A DNA stretch of 64,000 nt from Microbacterium oryzae. GTDB taxonomy: Bacteria > Actinomycetota > Actinomycetes > Actinomycetales > Microbacteriaceae. Where the stretch lies: positions 1,178,001 to 1,242,000 of the forward strand of contig NZ_CP032550.1 in NCBI RefSeq assembly GCF_009735645.1, written 5' to 3'. The notes below the pieces were generated by a model. That model did not search any database and had not been told where the DNA came from. It saw only the letters and a list, made by a program, of their open reading frames with translations. Shown here piece by piece: positions 19,365 to 27,203 of this stretch. The position numbers and the translations under genes are program-made. Numbering within the stretch: position 1 is the first letter of the stretch; every line of letters starts with the position of its first letter.

Positions 19365-19976
19365 TCAGTGCGTCGTGGGCGTGGGGAGCCCGTCCGACGC
19401 CGACGGCGGCAGCTGCGGCGCCGGCAGCTCGTCGGGTGCGTCCGCGGCCGGCGTCTCCTCCGCCTGACCCGAGGGTGCCTCATCCTCGGCCGTCTGCGCG
19501 GAGGCGGCCTGCGTGTCGGTCAGGAAGGCGTTGCCGACCGCCGAGCGCCCGGCGGCGTCGACCGTCGACGCGTCGCCCGCGGCCGCGCCGCCGCCGATGA
19601 CGGCGCCGTCGCTCAGGCGCAGGTAGCTGGGAGCGGCGTCGATCACCATGCCCAGCGCGCCCGCCCGCTCGGCGAGGTGCTGCGGCGAGCTCAGCCCGGC
19701 GACCTGGTCGTAGAGCACCTGCGCCTCGAGGGTGAGCTCGTGCTGCTGCCCGTCGAGCTCGGCGATCTCGAAGGTGCTCTGCGTGGTCATCACCGACAGC
19801 GCCATCTGGGCCACGGCGATGAGCACCGCGCCCACGACGGCGACGACCGCATAGGCGAGCCGCGGACGCGTGCGACGCAGCGGCGCGTCGAGCGGACGCA
19901 GGGCGGGGCGACGTCTCTCCGACGGCTGGGGCGCCTCGGGCGGCGCGAGCACGGCGGATGGCGTGGCAAGGGTCAT
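19365..19976 (-). CDS. FtsL-like septum-formation protein
   Basis: Bitopic protein in the dcw position of FtsL, 203 aa. A basic N-terminal cytoplasmic tail (1-38) precedes one membrane helix (about 40-62). A short coiled-coil-prone stretch follows ([29 protein letters not shown]), including the [16 protein letters not shown] region seen in actinobacterial FtsL-like proteins. The last 70 residues are Ala/Pro/Glu/Asp-rich and probably disordered. The start ATG at 19976 overlaps the rsmH stop. Sequence conservation in this family is poor, so the assignment rests mainly on topology and position between rsmH and ftsI. Confidence 0.82.
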   Translation of the reverse strand: MTLATPSAVLAPPEAPQPSERRRPALRPLDAPLRRTRPRLAYAVVAVVGAVLIAVAQMALSVMTTQSTFEIAELDGQQHELTLEAQVLYDQVAGLSSPQHLAERAGALGMVIDAAPSYLRLSDGAVIGGGAAAGDASTVDAAGRSAVGNAFLTDTQAASAQTAEDEAPSGQAEETPAADAPDELPAPQLPPSASDGLPTPTTH

Positions 19977-20926
19977 TGCACTTCCCTCACTCGTTCGATG
20001 GCGCGCAGGCGCACCGGCTTGGCACGGGGGTTCGATTCGGCTTCGGCCTCGCTCGCGAGCTCGGCTCCGCGGACGAGCAGCCGGAACTCAGGAGCGTGCT
20101 CGGGCATCTCCATCGGCAGGCCGGCGGGTGCCTTCGAGCGGACCGCCTCGGCGAAGAGCCGCTTGACGAACCGGTCCTCGAGCGACTGGTACGCGAGCAC
20201 GACCATCCGGCCGCCGACTGCGAGCGACGAGAGCGCCGCGGGGATGGCGCGCTCGAGCGCGGCCAGCTCGCCGTTGACCTCGATGCGCAGCGCCTGGAAC
20301 ACGCGCTTCGCGGGATGGCCGGCGTTCTTCAGGGCGGAGGGGGTCGCGTCCTGGAGGATGTCGACGAGTCGCCCGGAGCGCTCGATGGCGGCGTCGGCGC
20401 GCGCGGCGATGATCGCGCGGGCGTAGCGTCCGGCGAGCTTCTCCTCGCCGTAGCGCTCGAAGATGCGGCGGAGGTCGCCCTCGCCGTACGTTGCGATGAC
20501 GTCCGCGGCGGTCATCCCGCCGGTCGGGTCCATGCGCATGTCGAGCGGAGCGTCCTGCGCGTACGCGAAGCCGCGCTCCGCCTCGTCGAGCTGGAACGAC
20601 GAGACGCCGAGGTCGTAGAGGATCGCGTCGGCCCGCCCGACGCCGGCCTCGCCGAGCGCCTCGCGGATCCCGTCGTAGACCGTGTGGACGAGGGTCGTGC
20701 GGTCCGCGAAGCGGGCGAGCCGCTCCCCCGCGATGCGGAGCGCATCGGGGTCGCGGTCCAGCCCCACCAGGCGCGCCTGCGGGAAGCGCTCGAGGAACGC
20801 CTCGGAGTGGCCGCCCATGCCGAGCGTCCCGTCGACGTAGACCGCGCCGTCGTGCTGGAGGGCCGGGCCGAGAAGCTCGACGCAGCGGTCCAGCAGCACG
20901 GGGGTGTGGATGTCGCGGATGCTCAT
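19973..20926 (-). CDS. rsmH: 16S rRNA (cytosine1402-N4)-methyltransferase
   Basis: SAM-dependent methyltransferase (MraW) modifying C1402 of 16S rRNA. The product is 317 aa. It begins [16 protein letters not shown], with the SAM-binding motif [16 protein letters not shown] (about 31-46), then [26 protein letters not shown], and the C-terminal [11 protein letters not shown]. The ATG at 20926 has GAAGAGGGA upstream. It is the second gene of the dcw cluster, with a 97-nt spacer after mraZ. The stop overlaps the ftsL-like start as ATGA. Confidence 0.97.
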   Translation of the reverse strand: MSIRDIHTPVLLDRCVELLGPALQHDGAVYVDGTLGMGGHSEAFLERFPQARLVGLDRDPDALRIAGERLARFADRTTLVHTVYDGIREALGEAGVGRADAILYDLGVSSFQLDEAERGFAYAQDAPLDMRMDPTGGMTAADVIATYGEGDLRRIFERYGEEKLAGRYARAIIAARADAAIERSGRLVDILQDATPSALKNAGHPAKRVFQALRIEVNGELAALERAIPAALSSLAVGGRMVVLAYQSLEDRFVKRLFAEAVRSKAPAGLPMEMPEHAPEFRLLVRGAELASEAEAESNPRAKPVRLRAIERVREVQ

Positions 20927-21023
20927 GTCATGTCCCTCTTCCGTCCCCGGCTCTGATTCCCATCCGCTCGACCTGCCGCCGGGGAAGTGGCGTCAGGGCT
21001 GCGGGTGGGGATCACAACCGGGG

Positions 21024-21455
21024 TCAGAACAGTCCGGGGATCACCTCCCCCTCCAGCTCGGAATAGCTCTCCTCGTTGCTCTCCAGGTACGCGTTCCAGG
21101 CGCCCGCGTCCCAGATCTCGGCGTGCGCGCCGACACCCGTGACGACGAGCTCCTTCTCCAGCCCCGCGTAGCTGCGCAGGTGCGTCGGAATGGTGATGCG
21201 GTTCTGGCCGTCGGGGGTCTCGGCACTCGCACCGGAGAGGAACATGCGCATGAAGTCGCGCGCCTGCTTGTTGGTGAGCGGCGCCTCGCGGATGCGCTCG
21301 TGCACCCGCTCGAACTCCGCCGTACTGAACACGTACAGGCAGCGCTCCTGGCCGCGGGTCACGACGATCCCGCCCGCCAGCTCCTCGCGGAACTTGGCGG
21401 GGAGGATGACACGGCCTTTGTCGTCGAGCTTGGGGGTGTGCGTGCCCAACAGCAT
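21024..21455 (-). CDS. mraZ: Transcriptional regulator MraZ
   Basis: Ring-forming DNA-binding protein with two AbrB-like folds that regulates the dcw operon it heads. The protein is 143 aa, the normal size. The two DXXXR signatures are [14 protein letters not shown] (about 12-25) and [15 protein letters not shown] (about 83-97). The ATG at 21455 ([15 protein letters not shown]) is chosen because GGAGGGGGTGAG lies about 8 nt upstream and family members start there; the open frame continues further upstream across the operator but is not expected to be translated. Three MraZ boxes lie 39-66 nt before the start, implying autoregulation. Confidence 0.97.
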   Translation of the reverse strand: MLLGTHTPKLDDKGRVILPAKFREELAGGIVVTRGQERCLYVFSTAEFERVHERIREAPLTNKQARDFMRMFLSGASAETPDGQNRITIPTHLRSYAGLEKELVVTGVGAHAEIWDAGAWNAYLESNEESYSELEGEVIPGLF

Positions 21456-21493
21456 CGGCCATCTCACCCCCTCCGTCTCGGCCCGCCCAGGTC

Positions 21494-21521
21494 TGCCCCA
21501 CTTTACTCCACATTCCCCCAC
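21494..21521 (-). promoter_or_regulatory. MraZ operator, three boxes 10 bp apart
   Basis: On the minus strand GTGGGGGA, GTGGAGTA and GTGGGGCA start at 21521, 21511 and 21501, exactly 10 bp apart. GTGGG-type repeats with 10-bp spacing upstream of mraZ are the described MraZ recognition pattern in E. coli and mycoplasmas. Confidence 0.8.
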
Positions 21522-21642
21522 TTTTCAGGCGAAATCGCGCGTTCACAGGATCGGATCGCGGCGGCCATCCGCGTCTTTCCGCGGGAGAGGCGCGGTGGAG
21601 GAAAAGGGAGGCCCGGTGGAGCGCGGAGGGCGCCCGGGCACG

Positions 21643-21671
21643 AAAAAAGCGCCGACCCGCAGGTCGGCGCT
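21643..21671 (-). terminator. Intrinsic terminator after DUF3040 gene
   Basis: A 10-bp perfect stem (21648-21657/21662-21671, 4-nt loop) is followed on the minus strand by a run of six T (21643-21648). It lies 22 nt after the DUF3040 stop codon and insulates that gene from mraZ. Confidence 0.88.
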
Positions 21672-21692
21672 TCCCGTGAGGGAGGAGAGGGG

Positions 21693-22079
21693 TCAGCCCC
21701 CGTTCTGGCGGCGGTCCCATCGATCGCTCATGCGATCCATGAAGCTCGCCCCCTGCGCGGGCTTGCTCGGCGCACGGCCCGTGCGCGGCTGGCCCGGCGC
21801 GTCATCGCCCTTCGCGGGCGTGGTGGCCAGCACGACGCCGCCGACCATGGCGGCGAATCCCGCCACCCCGAGGCCTATGCCGAGGGGGAGGATGCTGGTC
21901 CAGACGGCGATCCCCGCCACGACGGCCGCCAGGCCGACGAGCACGAGGATGGCCCCGTAGACGACATTACGGTAGCTGAGCGCTCGGCCCGCCGTCGCGC
22001 TCACGACATCGGCGTCGTTCTGCATGAGATGGCGTTCCATCTCATCCAGCAGGCGCTGCTCCTGTTCGGAGAGTGGCAT
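21693..22079 (-). CDS. DUF3040 membrane protein
   Basis: Small membrane protein of the actinobacterial DUF3040 family, 128 aa, function unknown. The N-terminal signature is MPLSEQEQRLLDEMERHL, followed by two membrane helices (about 38-58 and 63-85) and a hydrophilic Lys/Arg/Asp tail ending MDRMSDRWDRRQNGG. The ATG at 22079 has GAGGGGGA 5-6 nt upstream. The place next to mraZ matches the mycobacterial order (Rv2169c near mraZ). It is a single-gene unit with its own promoter and an intrinsic terminator. It diverges from the prenyl synthase gene. Confidence 0.88.
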   Translation of the reverse strand: MPLSEQEQRLLDEMERHLMQNDADVVSATAGRALSYRNVVYGAILVLVGLAAVVAGIAVWTSILPLGIGLGVAGFAAMVGGVVLATTPAKGDDAPGQPRTGRAPSKPAQGASFMDRMSDRWDRRQNGG

Positions 22080-22109
22080 GGTGTCCCCCTCGGGTGAAAC
22101 TCGTGCTTC

Positions 22110-22138
22110 ATTCTATCGCCGCGTGTCCTCACTAGGCT
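22110..22138. promoter_or_regulatory. Divergent -10 boxes, DUF3040 and idsA-like
   Basis: On the minus strand TAGAAT (22110-22115) suits the DUF3040 gene, with a leader of about 24 nt. On the plus strand TAGGCT (22133-22138) ends 6 nt before the GTG of the prenyl synthase, predicting a leaderless mRNA. Confidence 0.5.
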
Positions 22139-22144
22139 AGGCCC

Positions 22145-23227
22145 GTGGCGCTTCCTCTTCCGCTCATCGAGCACATCTCCCAGCGACTGGATAGCTTCGC
22201 CGACACGCAGCGCGACGAGGTGCGGGAGCTCGGCCCCGAGGCGGAGGGCTTCGTCGCCCATGCGCTCGCGTCTCTCGTGGGCGGCAAGCGCCTCCGCGGC
22301 CGCTTCTGCGCCACCGGATGGCGGTCGGTGCGCGGCGGGGACGCCCCGCTTCCCCCGTCGGTCATCGACGCGTGCGCATCGCTCGAGGTCTTCCAGGCGG
22401 CCGCGCTCGTGCACGACGACCTCATCGACAACTCCGACACGCGGCGAGGCCGCCCCGCCGCGCACCGCGCGCTCGAGGCGTGGCACCGCGACGCCGCATG
22501 GGTCGGCGATGCCGCGCGCTTCGGCCGGTCGGGCGCGGTCCTCCTCGGCGACCTCCTCCTCGCGTGGAGTGCCGACCTCTTCGACGCCGCGCTCTCGGCC
22601 CTCGACACCTCGCCCGACGCCGCCCGTCGCGAATACGCCCGCATGCGCCGCGAGGTCATGATCGGACAGTTCCTCGACGTGGCCGAGGAGTCGGCCTGGC
22701 CGCGCACGCCCGACGACGAGCACGCGGACCGCGCACTGCGCATCGCGTCTCTCAAATCCGCCCGCTACAGCGTGCAGCAGCCGCTCGTCATCGGCGGCGC
22801 ACTCGGCGGCGCGGATGACGACCAGCTCCGCGCGCTGGCGGCCTTCGGCCATCCGCTCGGACTCGCCTTCCAGCTGCGCGACGATGTGCTCGGCGTCTTC
22901 GGCGACGAGCAGCAGACCGGGAAGCCCGCCGGCGACGACCTCCGCGAGGGCAAGCGCACCCTGCTCATCGCGTACGCGCGCGAGGGCGTCGCGCCCGATG
23001 TCCGCGAGCGCATCGACGCGCTCGTCGGCGATCCCGACCTCGCCGACGACGACGTCACGTCGCTGCGGCGGGTCATCGTCGACAGCGGCGCTCTGAACCG
23101 GGTGGAGGAGCTCATCTCCTCCTACGGGGAAGAGGCGGCCGCCGCGCTGTCGGCGGCGCCGCTCGACGCCGGCGCTGTCGAGGAGCTCGGACGGCTCCTC
23201 GATGCAGCGACGCGGCGCACCGCCTGA
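22145..23227 (+). CDS. Polyprenyl (geranylgeranyl-type) diphosphate synthase
   Basis: Chain-elongating trans-prenyl diphosphate synthase, condensing isopentenyl diphosphate onto allylic diphosphates. The product is 360 aa. The first Asp-rich motif is HDDLIDNSDTRRG (D91, D92, D95) and the second is FQLRDDVLGVFGD (near 240). GGKRLRGR near residue 46 binds the diphosphate. The position equals mycobacterial idsA2 (Rv2173), so a short-chain C15-C20 product for carotenoid or menaquinone precursors is likely, though chain length cannot be fixed from sequence. It starts at a GTG with no ribosome site and a -10 box 6 nt upstream. It is convergent with the Rv2175c-like gene (11-nt gap). Confidence 0.92.
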   Translation: MALPLPLIEHISQRLDSFADTQRDEVRELGPEAEGFVAHALASLVGGKRLRGRFCATGWRSVRGGDAPLPPSVIDACASLEVFQAAALVHDDLIDNSDTRRGRPAAHRALEAWHRDAAWVGDAARFGRSGAVLLGDLLLAWSADLFDAALSALDTSPDAARREYARMRREVMIGQFLDVAEESAWPRTPDDEHADRALRIASLKSARYSVQQPLVIGGALGGADDDQLRALAAFGHPLGLAFQLRDDVLGVFGDEQQTGKPAGDDLREGKRTLLIAYAREGVAPDVRERIDALVGDPDLADDDVTSLRRVIVDSGALNRVEELISSYGEEAAAALSAAPLDAGAVEELGRLLDAATRRTA

Positions 23228-23238
23228 TCGGGCCCCGC

Positions 23239-23589
23239 TCAGGCCAGGGTCTGCGCGACCCTGCGCACCTCCGACTTGCGCCCCGCCAGCAGGGCGGTGA
23301 TCGGCGCGACCCCGATGGTGTCGTCTGTGCTCAGCAGCCAGTCGATCGCCTCGTCGTCGGAGAACCCGGCGTCCGCCAGCACGGTCACGGTGCCGCGCAG
23401 CGATGCGAGCGGCTGGCCGTCGACGAGGAACACGGCGGGAACCTTGAGCGGACCCTCCCGCCGCGACGCGATGAGCACGCGATCGTCGAGGAGACGCCGG
23501 ATGCGCCCCTGCGGTTCGCCGAGGATGTCGACGAGCTCGGGAATCGTCAGCCAGTCGGTGGGAACAGTCGAGGAAGTCTCCGCAGTCAC
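23239..23589 (-). CDS. Rv2175c-like DNA-binding regulator
   Basis: Winged-helix DNA-binding protein, 116 aa, matching the mycobacterial Rv2175c family: TDWLTIPELVDILGEPQGRIRRLLDDR (helix-turn-helix, about 11-37), then FLVDGQPLASLRGTVTVLADAGFSDDEAIDWLL. In M. tuberculosis Rv2175c is a substrate of kinase PknL, which modulates its DNA binding; a pknL-type gene lies 1.6 kb away here. The N-terminus is Thr/Ser-rich (T2, T5, S6, S7, T8, T11), a plausible phosphosite region. The GTG at 23589 is the likely start. The regulated targets are unknown. Confidence 0.88.
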   Translation of the reverse strand: MTAETSSTVPTDWLTIPELVDILGEPQGRIRRLLDDRVLIASRREGPLKVPAVFLVDGQPLASLRGTVTVLADAGFSDDEAIDWLLSTDDTIGVAPITALLAGRKSEVRRVAQTLA

Positions 23590-23700
23590 TCCCTCAGTTT
23601 CTCATCCCGATGCCGGTCCGCGGTGACGCGCTTGTTTCACTCTCGTCACACCAGTGCCGACTCCCCCATGTGCACCTCTCGCCACTCGGGATACCTTCTT

Positions 23701-23729
23701 TTGACTTCGTGACACTTCCGTGACAATGT
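23701..23729 (+). promoter_or_regulatory. Promoter with MtrA-like GTGAC direct repeat
   Basis: A TTGACT -35 candidate (23701-23706) and a CAATGT -10 candidate (23724-23729) are 17 bp apart. Overlapping them is a direct repeat GTGAC-N6-GTGAC (23709-23713, 23720-23724; period 11). This resembles the GTAAC-type direct repeats bound by MtrA upstream of actinobacterial wall-hydrolase genes. Confidence 0.45.
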
Positions 23730-23756
23730 TGGCGCGTCCGATCGTTGGGGGTCAAC

Positions 23757-25106
23757 GTGCATCGACCGACTTCGCGCCGCAGGCGCGACCTGTTCACCAC
23801 CGTTCCCATGGCAGTCACCGGCGCCATCGCCGTGACGCTGGGAGCGCCTGCTGCCGCATCGGCAGTGGAGAAACCGCGCGAGGGCGTGCGGCACATGCCG
23901 TCCGACTTCGGGCACGCCGACGGCAGCCTCGCCGTCGCCGCGAGCGCGCATGCCGCGCGCACTCCCGCCGCGACCGCCGGCGTGACGGTGCGCCAGGCCG
24001 CCGCGGCCATCACGAGCTACACCGTCCAGCCCGGCGACACCATCACCGGCATCGCGATCCGCCACGGTCTGCGCACGGTCGACGTACTGACGTGGAACGG
24101 GCTCGGCTGGTCGAGCACCATCTACCCGGGTCAGTCCATCCGTCTGACCGCGTCGAACGCCGGCGCATCGCACGACGCCCCGGCCGCCGCCGCGCCGAAG
24201 CCCGCCGCCGTCATCCAGGGCGAGGCGCGCAGCCAGCACCACGTCGTGAAGTCCGGCGACACCGTCTGGTCGATCGCCCAGCGCTACGGCTCCTCGGTCG
24301 ACCGCATCATCTCGCTGAACAAGCTCGGCTCCGACGCGATGATCTTCGTCGGCCAGAAGCTCGCCGTCGCCGACAACGCGGTCGCGGTCCCCGCGCAGCA
24401 CCACGATGCGGCACCGCAGGCGCCCGCAGCGCCGCAGGCGCCCGCCGCACCGAAGACCGAGAGCTACATCGTCCAGGCCGGCGACACGCTCTGGGCGATC
24501 GCGCAGAAGCACGGCGTGAGCGTCAGCGAGCTGCTCGCGGCGAACGGGCTGAACGGGTCGAGCATCATCTACCCCGGTCAGAAGATCGCCCTCCCCCGGG
24601 CGGGCGGCGCTCCTGCTCCGCAGAGCACCCCGCAGGTGCAGCAGCAGAGCAGCACGCCTCAGTCGATCTACGACATCCCGAAGGACCAGCTGGCGGCGTC
24701 GCTCAACGCACCGCAGTCCGAGAACGCCCAGATGATCATCCGCGTCGGCCGCGAGCTGGGCATCTCCGACAAGGGCATCGCGATCGCCCTCGCGACCGCG
24801 ATGGTGGAGTCGGGCCTGCGCAACCTCGACTGGGGCGACCGCGACTCGCTGGGACTGTTCCAGCAGCGCCCGAGCACGGGCTGGGGCTCCGAGGACCAGA
24901 TCCTCGACCGCGACTACTCCATCCGGGTGTTCTTCGGCGGCGCCGGCGACCCCAACGGCAGCACCACCCGCGGTCTCCGCGACATCGCCGGCTGGCAGGA
25001 CATGGACTTCGGGCAGGCCGCGCAGACCGTGCAGATCTCCGCGTTCCCCGACCGGTACGGCCGCTGGGAGAAGCAGGCCTACTCCTGGCTCGCACAGCTC
25101 GGCTGA
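23757..25106 (+). CDS. Secreted protein, three LysM + transglycosylase-like domain
   Basis: Wall-binding exported protein, probably a peptidoglycan hydrolase, 449 aa from the GTG at 23757 (a GGGGG ribosome site lies 4-8 nt upstream; a TTG twelve nt earlier is in frame). The signal peptide has RRRRD, then a hydrophobic core and AAASA (about 10-36). Three LysM domains lie at about 85-131, 161-205 and 235-280, each with the YxVxxGDTxxxIA pattern, joined by Ala/Pro linkers. The C-terminal domain (about 320-449) contains ATAMVESGLRNLDWG and DSLGLFQQRPSTGWG, resembling actinobacterial lytic-transglycosylase-like domains with Glu in MVESG as candidate catalytic acid. It lies between the Rv2175c-like gene and pknL, both linked to growth signalling. 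Confidence 0.88.
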   Translation: MHRPTSRRRRDLFTTVPMAVTGAIAVTLGAPAAASAVEKPREGVRHMPSDFGHADGSLAVAASAHAARTPAATAGVTVRQAAAAITSYTVQPGDTITGIAIRHGLRTVDVLTWNGLGWSSTIYPGQSIRLTASNAGASHDAPAAAAPKPAAVIQGEARSQHHVVKSGDTVWSIAQRYGSSVDRIISLNKLGSDAMIFVGQKLAVADNAVAVPAQHHDAAPQAPAAPQAPAAPKTESYIVQAGDTLWAIAQKHGVSVSELLAANGLNGSSIIYPGQKIALPRAGGAPAPQSTPQVQQQSSTPQSIYDIPKDQLAASLNAPQSENAQMIIRVGRELGISDKGIAIALATAMVESGLRNLDWGDRDSLGLFQQRPSTGWGSEDQILDRDYSIRVFFGGAGDPNGSTTRGLRDIAGWQDMDFGQAAQTVQISAFPDRYGRWEKQAYSWLAQLG

Positions 25107-25127
25107 GCTCCCCTCGGGGCACGACGG

Positions 25128-25153
25128 TGACCGGCGCGGTGGCGCGCCGGTCA
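25128..25153 (+). terminator. GC-rich terminator after LysM gene
   Basis: An 11-bp perfect stem (25128-25138/25143-25153) with loop GTGG lies 21 nt after the stop. ACGAC and GTCGT outside it could add a further helix. There is no T-run. It separates the LysM gene from the pknL promoter. Confidence 0.6.
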
Positions 25154-25176
25154 CAGTCGTCTCAGCCGGGCTTTCG

Positions 25177-25182
25177 TAGAAT
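25177..25182 (+). promoter_or_regulatory. -10 box for leaderless pknL
   Basis: TAGAAT ends 6 nt before the GTG at 25189. That GTG is followed by an in-frame ATG at 25195, so translation could begin at either from a transcript starting about 25189. Confidence 0.5.
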
Positions 25183-25188
25183 CAGGCT

Positions 25189-27162
25189 GTGTCCATGAGT
25201 CAGCAGGTCGACCCCCTCATCGGGCGGCTTGTCGACCAACGGTACCGAGTGCGCGCGCGCATCGCCCGCGGCGGCATGGCGACCGTCTACGTCGCCACCG
25301 ACCTGCGCCTGGAGCGCCGCGTCGCCCTGAAGGTGATGCACAGTCATCTGAGCGACGACAGCGCCTTCCAGAGCCGCTTCATCCAGGAGGCCCGCACCGC
25401 CGCCCGCCTGTCCGACCCGCACGTCGTGAACGTCTACGACCAGGGGCAGGATGGCGAGCTCGCGTACCTCGTGATGGAGTACCTCCCCGGGATCACGCTG
25501 CGCGAGCTCCTGAAGGAGCAGCGCCGTCTGACGGTCACGCAGACCATCACGGTGATGGACGCCGTGCTCTCCGGCCTCTCCGCCGCGCACCGCGCGGGGC
25601 TCATCCACCGCGACGTGAAGCCCGAGAACGTGCTGCTCGCGGAGGACGGCCGCATCAAGATCGGCGACTTCGGCCTCGCCCGAGCGAGCTCGGCCAACAC
25701 CGCGACCGGGCAGCAGCTGCTGGGCACCATCGCGTACATCCCGCCGGAGCTGCTCACGCGAGGCACCGCCGACAGCCGCAGCGACATCTACGCGCTCGGA
25801 ATCATGCTGTACGAGATGCTCGCGGGCGAGCAGCCGTACCAGGGCGAGCAGCCCATCCAGATCGCCTTCCAGCACACGACCGAGTCCGTGCCGCGTCCGA
25901 GCACGAAGAACCCCGGCGTGCCGGAGCAGCTGGACGAGCTCGTGCTGTGGGCGACCGAGAAGGTGCCGGACGAACGGCCGGCCGATGCCCAGGAGATGCT
26001 CGACCGCCTGCGCGAGATCGAGCGGGAGCTCGGCGTCTCGCCGCTCCCCACGCGGACGGCCGCCGCGTCCCGGTTCCCCGACGACTCCGCAGACGACGAG
26101 GAGTCGGCCGACGGGCAGACGCGGGTCATGCCCGACGCGCCCACCTCGATCCTGCCGGCCACCCTCACGAACGCGACCGCGCACGACGACGCCGACAACG
26201 CCGCCGCGCTGCGTCGGCGCGCGCAGCGTCGCCGCACCCGCGGCGCCTGGCTCATCGTCGTGGCGCTCCTCGCGACGGCAGGTGCCGCGGTGACCGGATG
26301 GTGGTGGGGCTCCGGCCCCGGATCGCTCGTGGCGGTGCCGCAGCTGCAGGGCCTCACGTTCGACGAGGCGCAGAGCGCGCTGGATGGCCGTGAGCTGCTC
26401 GCCGAGGAGACGAGCGAGAACGCGCTGGACGTGCCGACCGGCGAGGTCATCCGCACGGAGCCCGGCGCGGGGGCGCGCGTGGACCGGGAGACGACGATCA
26501 CCGTGGTCACCTCGGCCGGGCCCGCCGGCGCGGACTTCGAGCGGCTCGCCGGGCGCTCGGCCGACGAGGTGCGCAGCGTCCTGTCCGATCAGCGGATCTC
26601 CGTGGCCGACGACGAGGCGGCGGTCTTCGCCGACGACGCCGAGGGCACGGTGCTGGCGGTGTCGGTGACGCCGGCCGCCGGCGGGGACGCCGTCGACTGC
26701 ACCGAGGGATGCTCCGTGCACCAGGGCGACACCGCCCAGCTGACCGTGTCGATCGGGCCCCTCCCCGACGTCACGGGCATGAGCGCCGAGGAGGCGCAGG
26801 CGACCCTCGACGAGGTCGGCGTCGCCACCGAGGTCGCCTCGCAGGAGTACAGCGACAGCGTGCCGGAGGGGCACGTGATCTACACGCTCGAGCGTGCGGA
26901 GCCCGGCAGCTGGCGCCCGGGCGACACGGTGCGCGTGGTGACGTCGCTCGGTCCGCAGCTGTTCGAGGTGCCCGACGTGATCGGCATGACGCGCGACGAG
27001 GCGAAGGCGGCCCTCGAGGGCGCGGGCTTCGGCGTGACCTACAACGGCCTGTGGAACGCGGTCGTGGACACGTTCACCGAGGTCGAGGGCATGAGCCCCG
27101 AGGGCGGCTCGTCGCAGCCTGCCGGCACCACCATCACGCTGACCATCACCGGCTCGTTCTGA
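25189..27162 (+). CDS. pknL: PknL-type Ser/Thr kinase with PASTA domains
   Basis: Transmembrane eukaryotic-type Ser/Thr kinase, 657 aa. The kinase domain (about 18-275) has the glycine loop IARGGMATVYVA, the VALKVM lysine, IHRDVKPENVLL near 138 and IGDFGLAR. A charged juxtamembrane region follows, then one helix (about 352-372) and four extracellular PASTA repeats (about 380-657), of which the second has a CTEGC insert that could form a disulphide. Neighbours (prenyl synthase, Rv2175c-like gene, aroG, plsC, fadD15-like) match the M. tuberculosis pknL locus. PknL there has no PASTA repeats, whereas corynebacterial PknL does. PASTA repeats bind muropeptides or lipid II in related kinases. Confidence in kinase function is very high and in the PknL name moderately high. 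Confidence 0.93.
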   Translation: MSMSQQVDPLIGRLVDQRYRVRARIARGGMATVYVATDLRLERRVALKVMHSHLSDDSAFQSRFIQEARTAARLSDPHVVNVYDQGQDGELAYLVMEYLPGITLRELLKEQRRLTVTQTITVMDAVLSGLSAAHRAGLIHRDVKPENVLLAEDGRIKIGDFGLARASSANTATGQQLLGTIAYIPPELLTRGTADSRSDIYALGIMLYEMLAGEQPYQGEQPIQIAFQHTTESVPRPSTKNPGVPEQLDELVLWATEKVPDERPADAQEMLDRLREIERELGVSPLPTRTAAASRFPDDSADDEESADGQTRVMPDAPTSILPATLTNATAHDDADNAAALRRRAQRRRTRGAWLIVVALLATAGAAVTGWWWGSGPGSLVAVPQLQGLTFDEAQSALDGRELLAEETSENALDVPTGEVIRTEPGAGARVDRETTITVVTSAGPAGADFERLAGRSADEVRSVLSDQRISVADDEAAVFADDAEGTVLAVSVTPAAGGDAVDCTEGCSVHQGDTAQLTVSIGPLPDVTGMSAEEAQATLDEVGVATEVASQEYSDSVPEGHVIYTLERAEPGSWRPGDTVRVVTSLGPQLFEVPDVIGMTRDEAKAALEGAGFGVTYNGLWNAVVDTFTEVEGMSPEGGSSQPAGTTITLTITGSF

Positions 27163-27168
27163 CGCCTT

Positions 27169-27198
27169 CGGTCGGGCCGCCCGAAGGCGGCCCGACCG
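27169..27198. terminator. Bidirectional terminator between pknL and aroG
   Basis: A 13-bp perfect stem (27169-27181/27186-27198) with a CGAA tetraloop, symmetrically placed between two convergent stop codons (27162 and 27204). There is no T-run, as is usual for GC-rich actinobacteria. Confidence 0.75.
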
Positions 27199-27203
27199 AC
27201 GCG

